Assembly: GCA_020740775.1 (NCBI GenBank)
Contig: JAHEWK010000001.1
Span: 682,001 to 746,000 of the forward strand
DNA from: Ilyonectria destructans
Taxonomy: Eukaryota > Ascomycota > Sordariomycetes > Hypocreales > Nectriaceae
Length of the DNA: 64,000 bases
Reading direction: 5' to 3'
The position numbers were made by a program, and so were the translations under genes. The notes beneath the pieces were generated by a model. The model saw only the letters and a program-made list of their open reading frames with translations. It did no database searches and was not told the origin of the DNA. Positions 11,501 through 21,928 of the stretch are shown here, piece after piece (positions within the stretch are counted from its first letter, which is position 1; each line of letters starts with the position of its first letter).

Positions 11501-14500
11501 TGCGCCTGCGCCGACTTGCGCACGGCTGTGGGACAAGCTGGTCGCAATGGCAGAATGGGGTACGACAACGCCTGCACGTAGAAAGGCACAATGTTAGCAA
11601 ATTTCTCGACCATGATGCTTCTCAGTGACGTACCCTTGGGCTTCCCAGTTGACCCCTAAAACGATGGGTAGAAGAGTTAGCAGAGTTCTTAGACAATGGA
11701 AAATGGCAGAGGGTGAGGAGGCCTGGTCGTGGCTGCGTGTTGCCATCTTGAGATCGTCCTTGGCAAAGGTGTTCGGGACTTTCCCACAGGATCTCTTACG
11801 CCCGAGACAATCCAATTGACAGATTCTAGTCACGACCCGTTTGCTACATTTCTACTCATTAGGTCCACTTACTGAAGTATAGATCACATAGCAAGCATTC
11901 GAGGGCCCAACGATTCCCGGTTCGAGGCCAGTTGTTATCGGCAAGCTTTGGACGTAACCAAGGTCGACAGCGATGATTCTGGACATTCTCGTCTTGAGCT
12001 TGTCGCGAAGATCGGGTGAGCAGACAAGCGCGGGTGCATCTACCTCATCGAGTATGGCATCAAGTCGGTCTGTGGGGTGGTTGATATCCATTGGCAGCAT
12101 AACTCCACCGGCTTTGAGGATCGCAAGCATAATCACAACCGCCACGGCTGATTTCTCGCAGAGGAACGGTACAATTGTTTCCGCTCGTACTCCAGCATCA
12201 CGGATTCTAATAGCCAATCGGTCGGAGAGGTTGGTCAGTTGTCCGTAGTCCAGATCGTGGTCCCAAGAGCAAATTGCAAGTGCAGATGGTTGGCAGAGAG
12301 CCATGTCCGTAACTTGGTCATGAATGCATGATTCTATAGCAACAGGGGCATCCGTGGTCCACCTAGCAAGCAGCGAAAGTTCATGACCGCTGAGACACTC
12401 GTACTCCGATAACGGCGTGTTTTCGTCGGAACCTGCGAGCTGCAAAATTGAAAGCTCGTATTGACGCAACAGAATCTGAATCTGGTCTGGAGATACTACG
12501 CGTGCATCAAAGGCCATCTCGATGAAAGTCTCCTCAGGAGTGACTTGGCACGTAGTAACCAGCGCCATGTTACCTGCCATGGCCAGAGTAGTAGAACCTC
12601 GGACAACACCCAGCAGCTTTGCGTCCACTACAGACGTATTAATAGCCAAAAGGTTGTTGAAAAAGGCCGCGCTACTGCCTGTCGACCTAATGTTGTGCAT
12701 ACCGGTATGCGCAAACGGCAACATCTCAGTCAAATGAGCCTGTACATCGCGAACGAAGGACCTGCCAGAGGCCGCCGGTGGTACATTGATTGCACAAGGA
12801 GCAATTGCAGCTGTAAAGCCGGTCAATTCAGTAATTCCTTCAACTGGTGCGTCCCGTGCATCAAGTAGAACCCCGAAAGACACCTTGGGATTCCCTGTCA
12901 GCCGGGACATGCAGAGAGCCCAAGCTGCTTGAAGCAATGCCGGCAGTGTCGAGGTGTCTGTGTTCCCTGGTATGGTCATTCTAAAATTAGCCGAAAAGTC
13001 TGGCATGGCTTTGGAAGCGGCAGTCGTCAGCGGTGGGAACGTCGCAAGGTTTTCGAAGCCCTTGAGGTGATGCTTCCAATATTCTTTTCCCCTATCAATG
13101 AGACTGCGGCCCGTCAAGTAGCGGACGAAGGCGTTCGAAGAGGGCATTGTGCGCAAATTCTGGCCATTGAAGGCTTTCTCAACGGCCTCTGCCACGATCT
13201 CAAGTGTCCAGGCATCGCAAATGGCCTCATGAAGTGATAGACATATGAAGTGGTCACCGTTCGGCTGATCGATTCTGCCGAAATGGCATAGCGGACTGCC
13301 ATATTGTATCCCGGCATCCTGATCCCACTTCAGGTATTCCTCAAGGTCTTCTTCTTCGGCCCAATTTGGCATCGGTTTGAGAATGACTTGAAAATCGCCA
13401 AGTCCATCCAGGAACACAACTCGGGTGCGGAGAGCAGGAATGGCTGACTCGACAGCGTTCCAGGCGTCACACAATTGATCAATCTCGTGGTTATCAACTT
13501 TCAACACCCTGTGAGTGAAACATTTCCCTCCTCCAGCTACAGATGCTTCCATGAGGCTTCCTTGGGTCGGAGTGCACCGGTATATGTCTTGAATCCGGCT
13601 TCGTTGCACGTGGCACTGGGATGCTGCCTTGCGCTTGACCTCGTCGACGGCGTCTGAGGCCACGAGAGCTAGCGGTGCTGGGGCTGCCACTGATATCTCA
13701 AGACGAGACGTCACAGATGCGATGAGCTGCTCAGGAGTTTCGATGATCATCTCAATAGCTGTCGCGAATGTTTGCGCGATCTGTGATGCAAAAGATTCAT
13801 CAACGTAGGAAGCCCGGTAGATTAGCCTGCTCTCAAATGACTCTTTTGAATAGCCAACACCAATTGATATGGGATACTACACATTGTAAGTGTTTTCCAA
13901 TAGTATAAAAGAGAGAAGTTATCTTACCTCAGAGGGGTCGTCTATCTCGACGGGTTCCATCTTGATTGCCCCTTGGACCGCAAGATCCTCAGACCACAAA
14001 GGGCGAATTGTCAAGGCAGTGTTGAAAAGGGGCGAGTCGCCAAGGTCTAGTGAGTCAAACACCTGGCTTAACGAACACGCCGAATGCTCAAAGGCTTCAG
14101 TTGAATCTTCTTTAGCCTTCTCCAGCAGGTCTAAAACGGTCGTTGTTGGCATGACGTCGAATCTGGACACCAGCATAGTTGCCAAAGGGCCCATAACCTG
14201 CTCTGCGCCTTCAAAGGTATTGCGGCCAGAGAAGACGCAGCCGAAAAACAACGACTTCATCCCTGTGTACAGACGCAACACGATACTCCAGGCGACCTGC
14301 ACGATGTTCGAGACTGTGACAGTGTGTTTTCTACACAACGAATGCAACATCGCGACATTGCTAAATGGAATTTTCACATGCAGTGTAGCATCCGTCTCTC
14401 TTCCCTTGGAACCTGTACCAAGAGTTGGAATCAAGGACGGTTTGCCGCCGGCAAGGTATGACTTCCAGTACTTCTGCGCCTTGTCCTGGTGGGTTTGGAT

Positions 14501-17500
14501 CCATGCGACGTAATCAGCGAAGTCGGGCCCTCGAGGCACAAACGATTCGCCTGTGTAAGCACGCCCGAGGAGTTCGCAAAGAAGGTTGATGACGTGCGCA
14601 TCCATGGCTGCATGTGTGATATCAATCACAGCGTAGACGCAGTTGGATTCTTGAACGACCAGAAGACGATTCGGCGGTTGCGCTGGACTAAAGGGCGGCT
14701 TTTCTAGGTTTCGGACCATTGTGTGAATGTCTGAATCCGAGTTCAAAGTAGCAATCGAAACGCAAGGGGCCGTTTCTTTCAGAACTACCTGCTGAAAAGC
14801 GCTCTCGTCACACAGACCACTTGTAAACACCGTTCTCAGGATGGGAGAGGCTTCACAGACAGTATGCCAGGCGTCGATAAGTCTTGAGGTGTCGATTTTC
14901 TCTGAGAGATCCCTCGGCGTTACCATGAACGTCAGTCGTTGCCAGTAGACAGGTTTGTCACTCTTCGACCGAGCTAGCAGGATGCCCTCTTGGAGTGGTG
15001 TGCAGGGATAGATGGTTTGCACATTTGACGGAGCTATATCACAATCTCTGAGCCTTTCGTGAATGGATTGCAGGCTTCCACGATCGGCTCGAAGCAAAGG
15101 CATATTGCTCAAAGTCAGTCGGGTTTCTTTTCGTGGGAGTTCCGTCACCAAAATGGTTAATGTATGCTGCAGCTCGAGAACCCAACGTTCAAGGCGTTCC
15201 TGGTGTGCCATATTTTTGTTATAGTCGACCCAAAATTGCAAACACCCGTCCAAGATGGCGGTGGTAACACTGAGTAAGCTTATCTGCTGGACGTCATCGG
15301 CAACATTATTAATGCGTACTGTGTCCGTGGAGGCCATTTTAAATAAGCCATCATCTCTCTCCACCTGCTGGATACGGCCCAAGAAGTTGAACATCAACTC
15401 AAAGTCGGCCACCCGAAGAGGGTCCCGTCCTAGCATGGTCGACGTGAACTTTGTCCGAGCGAGCGGCGAGATCTGTCGATAGCAGTCTTTCACCTCGGCC
15501 ACAGCGTCTTCGATTGATGTGGTGTCGGTCACGTCGGCCATCAGTGGGAATAATGTTGTGAACCAACCAACGGTACGAGAAAGATCTATGACAGGATCAT
15601 CACGTCCGTGGCTCTCGGTAAACACAGCAATATGTCCACGATCAGGGAAGACCTTATGGAAGGACACCAAGGCGGCTGTGAGCATCAACTCAGTTGGCGT
15701 TGTGTCGAATGCCAAATTGCATTCACTCATGATGGCGTTGGTGCTAGCAAGATCCAAAGAAAATCGCTTTTGTACACTACAACCATACAGAGCCGTGGTA
15801 TTACACATGTTCCAAAAATTCAGATCGACCTTCGGCGGTGGTTGAAACTGCTGTACGTCTTTGACAGAGTCGGCTTGATGCTGGATCCAAGACAGGAAAG
15901 GAAAGACCTCAGGAAGTGAAGACTCGGGTAAGCGAAGCAGTGTTTCGAGATCTTCCAAAATGACCCGCCACGAGACCATGTCGATAATGAGATGGTGTGC
16001 ACAGAGAAATAGATACGAGATCCCCGGCTGGTTTACTGGGAGAATGAGGTCTGCTGCAAACATCGGGCCAAGCGTGATGTCGAAGCACATCTCAGTAGCA
16101 TCAACGATGTCTTGTATCTGCTTGCCTGCGTCTGCGGAATGAACACGAAAGCGGCAGGCGTCCTTGATCTCCAAAGATATCGTCTGAGTCCACTCGCCGC
16201 TGTCCGATCGCGAGAAGCTTGCACGGAGCATGGAGTGGTGGGCAACCAACCTATAGAGCGCTTGTCGAAGCGCCGAAGGTGACACAGCTGTCCTGAGCTC
16301 CAGGAACACGGATTGGTTAAAATGATGGTGCAATGCTGGCCCAGAGTTGTTTGTGAACAAGGCTTGGACAGGGGACAGAGTAGAGGAAAGGATTTCGCTT
16401 GTACCATTCCGTAGATGCGGATCCGGAATGGTAGCAACTTTCTGACATGATGCTGCAGCAGCGGCCAGGTTTAAACTTCGAATCAAGGCCGCCACCGTGA
16501 CTTTGACGCCGCGAAGACGGCATCTGTTGGCCACTTGCATGGCTGAGATGGAGTCGCCGCCCAAGCCTTGGAATGAGCTCTGTCGTCCGATCTCCTGTTC
16601 AGGTATGGCCAACACGGTGGCCCAAACGGACTGCATCAACACTTCCTCGGTCGACTTGGGAGCTTGCACACTCAAATCCGACTCACTAGCATGAACCGTA
16701 CGACGTGACAAGAGATCGATGCCGCTTAACCACGTCTTGATCGAAGCACGGTCGAGTTTCGCAGACGGTAATCGCGGCAGCTGCTCTACGACGAGCCAAA
16801 TGTTCGGGACCATAAACGGCGGCAATCTGGATTCGATGTGCTCGCGAATGTGACACAAATAGCGATCTTTGTGAGATTCTGACAATTCTTTCAGATTTGT
16901 CGGTCTCGGGAGTTGGGAATTCGCCAGTGTCAGGACTGCAACTAGCTGGGAGGGAGCTTGTGCTATCGCGACAACCTCTCGTACAAACTCGCTGCCGGCC
17001 AAGGTACTTTCAATCTCTCCGAGTTCAAACCTTTGGCCGCGCATTTTTACTTGATTGTCCGCTCGGCCGCAGAGGGTGATGCTGCCATCAGCATTGTATT
17101 TCGCGAGATCGCCGCAGCGGTAGAAGCGGCGAGAGGACGCGTCCCTTCGATCAAGGGCCCAAGAAGGAGGCCTTATGAAGGAAGCGGCAGTCTTTCCAGG
17201 ATCGTTTAGGTAGCAACGTGCCACGCCTGCGCCCTCGATGACAAGCTCTCCAATTGCACCTATCGGACAAAGCTTGTTGACGTTACTTGGGTCCACAATC
17301 CATGTAGCACAACCTGTCGAGAACCCAATACTTTCGGGGTAGGGAGAGTCGTGCGTCAGCTCCGCGGCGCTGGTGATTATCGATGCCTCACAGGGGCCGA
17401 AGCAATTGAAAAAGCGCACTGAAGAGCCCCAGATATTGACAGCATTTCTGTCAACTGCCTCGCCACCAGAGACTAGTGTTTTTAAGATTGGGACATCAGT

Positions 17501-19652
17501 GGGAGAGATCGTTCGAAGGAGGGTTGGTGTCAGCAGAGCAAATTCCACCTTGTGGGAATTCATGAAGTGAACCAGGTTTGTTTCGCGATCCTCCTCGGAC
17601 GGAATACAAACGCAACCACCGAACAACAGTGTCCCAAGAATCTCCAGCAAGCTAGCATCCCATATGTGGGCAGCAAACTGGAGGACGCGAAGGCTGTTCC
17701 GAAAGTCCAACCGGGCACCAATTGAGCAAAGGGAGGAAACTAGGCTCTGATGTTCGAGAACGACACCTTTGGGCTGGCCTGTATAGTGGTTAGCCAACAT
17801 CTCTAGCAGCTAGGCCTTTCAGCATCGTACCAGAAGATCCGCTCGTGAACAGAATGAACGCTGCTTGACTTGGAGCGCTTACACGGCTGATCGGAGCCGC
17901 TGCTGGGAGCTCTGAGAGCGAAGTGGAGTCGACAGCGAAGACGTCCGGTGCAATTTGAGCGACTGCTTCATAACATGCAGAGGACGTCAACACCATCTTG
18001 GGTTTGCACATGGAGATTATGTCCTGCTGACGAGCTTGGGGATGTCCTGGGTCGATGGGAACACATGCACCCCCAGCCTTCAAAATGGCAAGCACAGCGA
18101 CAACTGCGAATAGCGATTTTTCGAATACGAAGGGGACAGCGCTTTCCAGGGAGACATTTCTCCGAGCAAGTTCTTGCGCCAGCCGATCAGACATCTCGTC
18201 AAGCTCTCGGTATGTTACTGTGCCGTCCCAGGCATCGACAGAGTTGGCCGTCTGATTGCGACCAACTTGTGACCGGAATAAATCGTGCAAGCATTCTTCC
18301 CTAGACGGTGGGATCGTCTTGTTCCACTCCAAAATGTCCCCAAGATCATGCTTGTTCAGCACCGGCAGATGCGCCAGTTGGGTAGTTGGAGAAGCCTCGA
18401 GCAGTCTGCAAAGAGTGTGCTCAATTTGGTAAAGAATCCGTTCCACCTGGCCGTTGCCAAGAACTGCCGAATCAAAAGTGGCTTCGACTAGGACATATTC
18501 GGGATCCAGGCTGAAGTTCAAGCATAGGCCGTGGCCCATATGCACTTCGTCCTCATCCTCAAATTTGATATCTGCAGTGTCCGAACTCGACTTCGAGATG
18601 CCCATGATGTTAATAATCGTCTGAAAGTTTGAGGCTACTCGTGCTTCTTCGCCGAGTTTTCGAATGTTGGGCAGGCCGTACTGCAAAGCCGGGTTGACTA
18701 GGAGGAGCCGTCGCTCGCGAGCCCTTTCTGTAAGGGCCTGTTTCACAGTCATGTCTGGTGACAAGCGAACCTGTACCGGAACCGTACTAAGCGTAGGTCC
18801 CAAGGTTGTTGCAATGTGGGCTAAAGCCGGTGTTCGCCCTGACATGACAAGTCCGACCGCGATGTTGCTGCTGTTGGTGTATGCTTGAACTGTCAATGCC
18901 CACGCTATCTCAATGTATGAGGGCATCAACGCAGGAGATGCGCTGGTGCGTAGCCCCTTCAAGGAGATATTGCGGCAGAGTTGATCGGCGGCATCGACCG
19001 AATGCATGGGTTTGGCTGGAGGATAAATTGCCGAAACGCCAGTGAACTGAGACTTCCAAAAGGATTTGGCCATGGAATCGTCGATGGAATTGTAGTACTC
19101 AATGAACGCCTTGAATGGCGCATGAGTCTCCGGCGTTTGACCATGATAAATACGTGCAACGTCGTCAATCAAGGCGAGAGCGGAATGACGATCTCCGATG
19201 GCATGATGCGTACTCAGTATCCACTTTCGGTCGACGATTGCGGAGCGTAATAGAGGCATTCCCAGATTCATAGCATGAGCCCGGTCATGCGTTAGATAGT
19301 ACGCAAGGCTTTGGTCTAGCCGCTGCGTGCAACAGGCGTTCTTGACAACAACTTGAACGAGTCCGACATCGTCGCAGTCCACAATCCGCGTTCTTAACAC
19401 GGCATTGAGGGCCACGACTTGGTGTACAGCAGTGCAAAAGCGATCTATGTCCAAATTTGGACCAAGCGAAAAAATATATCGTAGCTGGTACGTGGCGCTA
19501 TGATGCTGCGACTCCGCCATTACGCCTGCTTGGAATGGAGTACAGGCGTAAACATCTTCGATCTGTTCCAATGGAAGGTGGCAGGTTTCTGCAATTTCTT
19601 TCAATCTCGTCTCACTCACGTCTTTGCGCGACATGATCTTCGTGGTTGACAT
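5516..19652 (-). CDS. trimodular non-ribosomal peptide synthetase C-A-T-E-C-C-A-T-C-A-T-E
   Basis: Seven exons (19652-17831, 17778-13928, 13876-11873, 11655-11634, 11571-8311, 8243-7029, 6978-5516) give 4545 residues; all six introns are GT-AG with matching phase. Start: ATG 19652 (MSTTKIM); an in-frame ATG at 19799 would add 49 residues. Approximate order: C1 20-460 (HHAIGDR); A1 470-960 (TSGSSG, lysine in SAKLDR); T1 Ser ~1018 (LGGDS); E1 1070-1500 (HHLIIDMVSW); C2 1520-1950 (THAAMDA); C3 1985-2390 (HEAICDA); A2 2400-2900 (TSGSTGKPKG, SSGKTDR); T2 LGGNS ~2988; C4 HHALYDG ~3215; A3 3510-3960; T3 LGGDSITG ~4060; E2 4110-4500 (HHLLVDWTSM, TVGWFSTMYP). Pocket residues aligned by eye to GrsA: A1 D-A-L-L-V-G-C-I-I-K, A2 D-A-F-V-M-V-G-I-C-K, A3 D-M-Y-N-E-V-G-M-I-K; substrates not assigned. 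Inference: it builds a peptide with D-residues, probably acylated by the divergent PKS. Confidence 0.93.
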
Positions 19653-20795
19653 CTTGGAAGAAATAGTAACAATGTATGCTAAAAGAAGCAGACACACAGA
19701 CAAACAGTGATAAGATGAGTATTGGACTTGGAATTTGCGAGGTATTTCTGCAGCTGCCGGTTCTATTTTCAGTGAGCCCGGCGCTACGCCAAACGTCATA
19801 GTGCACCTTTCACTTTGGAGAGAATATGTCGTTATTCGAGTTATTATCCATCCCCTGCCCGCTATCCCTTAGCATCATGTTTAATGCTAGAGTCGGTGAG
19901 ACTAACATGGCCTGTCTCACGTATTTCCAACGTAAGGTAACGTGAATAAAGTTTAAATGAAACGAAAAAGAATTGCCGCACTAAAATAAACTTCCCGAGG
20001 CACCTTCTAGCGCTGCTACCTCGCCGTAACGCTCTCTTTCTTTGCAACTATCCGAGTCTTAACAACCCCTTTTCCGTATTCGTTGCAAGCTCTCCGAAGA
20101 GTTTTCTGATTTGGCGATTTTCCAGTACCCCGGCCTCTCCCACTTTTCCTCGGCAACTCCTGGGAGACATCTTCTGCAGGGATCATCCTCGAGAGCTCCA
20201 ATGGCAACTGAAGGACGCAACCATATCCAGGCCCTCGTCTGGGGCGAAGCCGAAAACTAAAAAAGCCGAGACCCTTGGCATTATCGGGGAATTTGGTATT
20301 TCCCGCTTGATTAGAGTTGTAAAAAATTAGTGTGACAAGGATTCCGGACTTTGAGACTGATTCCGGCCCCGATCGTAAGGTTTGCTCGTATGCATGACTC
20401 GCAATGGGCCTCATGGTGCCCACGGACCCGAAGGTACCGCGTGCCCGCCCAAGTAGGAATCAAGCCGACCACTGGCTTGATTGTTAGAACTATCGCCGAA
20501 ACTCAATAATACAAAGGGACTATGGGGATGAAAGCCAAACAGTGGGATTATACCCACACAAACGTACTCGCGCCTCGGAACCGTTCCGACGTGGCTTTTT
20601 GAGTTGACTTAAAGAACTATCCCAGTTCTCTGTTTTACCCAACCCCACTCCAAGTCACGTCAGAATGCCCCCTAGTGACACACTAAGATCTCGTATTTGA
20701 CAAAAGCAACTAGGAGGACTTGACGCGCCTGTAGCATATCCTAGCTTTGAGTTCAAGTTGGACTCCGCCAGGAGACCCCTGTGCTCAACATATAG

Positions 20796-20930
20796 GGTAC
20801 TAAGTGTGCCTACTTGGCATGTTACTTTACCGGAGCAGCTCTGGATTGGGCCTGGTCTACCTATGACTCTGGCCATGCCGCCTTCAACGATTACAACGGC
20901 TGTCTTGTTGCGGACAAACAAGGTTTCGGA
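20796..20930 (+). pseudogene. probable retrotransposon gag relic
   Basis: One frame reads CYFTGAALDWAWSTYDSGH and then AAFNDYNG, resembling the conserved core of Ty3-type gag proteins ('..YF.G.A..W....' followed by a 'F.DY..F' segment). There is no reverse transcriptase, LTR or intact frame nearby, so it would be a decayed fragment. The call rests on motif resemblance only. Confidence 0.35.
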
Positions 20931-21359
20931 GTGCTCGGCTCCCATCGACTTAGTTAACTCGACACCCTGACCTCCCATCCTTTTTCGTATCGTTCGACCG
21001 TCTCGCTTAGCTGCTGAGCCTGACGAGAAACGTAACGAGAATCGCAATTATGAGGCCCAAGTTATCCGCATCGGTGTCGAAATTATTGGCTGAGCAGGCG
21101 CTAGGCTTCCTCAACTGCGATACGATACATACGCGACTCCTGACTCTGTGGGTACTCCACCCGGGAAGGTACTGCCGTCGGATCTTCTACTATCCGGAAG
21201 AAGGCAGCAAGTCTAGTAAGAAGAGACACGAGGCCCCTGCATGTCGGTCAAAAGGTTAATGGAGTGTCCCGGTGCCGAGGTATAGAAGCAAGTTCTAGAA
21301 GGCTCCCCTGTCCCGCAACGGTACCGGACTCTCACGCTTATTCATGAGATGTATCTTGA

Positions 21360-21384
21360 AAGTAAGCTATGGAGTAGCTTACTT
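21360..21384. repeat. perfect 10-bp hairpin upstream of the PKS
   Basis: AAGTAAGCTA (21360-21369), a 5-nt spacer TGGAG, then the exact reverse complement TAGCTTACTT (21375-21384). It lies about 545 bp upstream of the PKS start within the divergent promoter region. It could be a regulator-binding palindrome; no function is demonstrated. Confidence 0.6.
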
Positions 21385-21928
21385 AAGGTAATATGGAGAA
21401 AGTCAGTGGACTATTCCGAGACAATTCAAGCCTTAGCTATTGTTCTTTTCCACTGCTAGAATAGCCCTTAATTTTAGCAATAAAAACCATAGTCAGACTC
21501 AGACTTATCATAAGCCAATTAGGGCTAAACCTTTGCCACGCTTGTGGTTCCGGGGCAGCTAACGCAACAAAGTCAATGTGACACTAGAACAAAGGAGATG
21601 CAGGGTCAACGGTGACAAGCTTGAATACAACACGCAGGGGCTTTTGTCTGTCGGACCGAGAACTGAATCTTGCTAATTGCGGAGGAAACGACAATAGTAC
21701 CAACCTTCTCTACCGACGGAATGTCATCCGTACTACCCGTCTGCCGCCCCCCCTACTCAAGAGAACCCCGCAATATAGCGGAGCAGGGGTTATACGACGC
21801 AACGCTGCCAAAGGCAGAATGATCACGCACCGCGCCGTTCTTCTTTTGTTGGGAGTCTTCCGCACTCTCCTTTCTAGAACTTAAGCACGCTTTCTTTCTT
21901 CTCACTAAACAACCTATCAGCTTAGAAA

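Larger units (their letters stand above)
19653..21928. other. intergenic region between NRPS and PKS
   Basis: This 2.3-kb region lies between the divergent NRPS and PKS and must contain both promoters. It also contains a probable gag relic (20796-20930) and a perfect hairpin (21360-21384). Several short open frames here (for example 20016-20423 and 20655-21047 on the minus strand) show no recognisable family and are not called as genes. No acyl-AMP ligase or acyltransferase is present. Confidence 0.55.

Noticed and set aside
20016..21047. Two minus-strand frames of 135 and 130 codons between NRPS and PKS
   Set aside because: No family motifs, and the plus strand of the second overlaps the gag-like relic; treated as non-coding.
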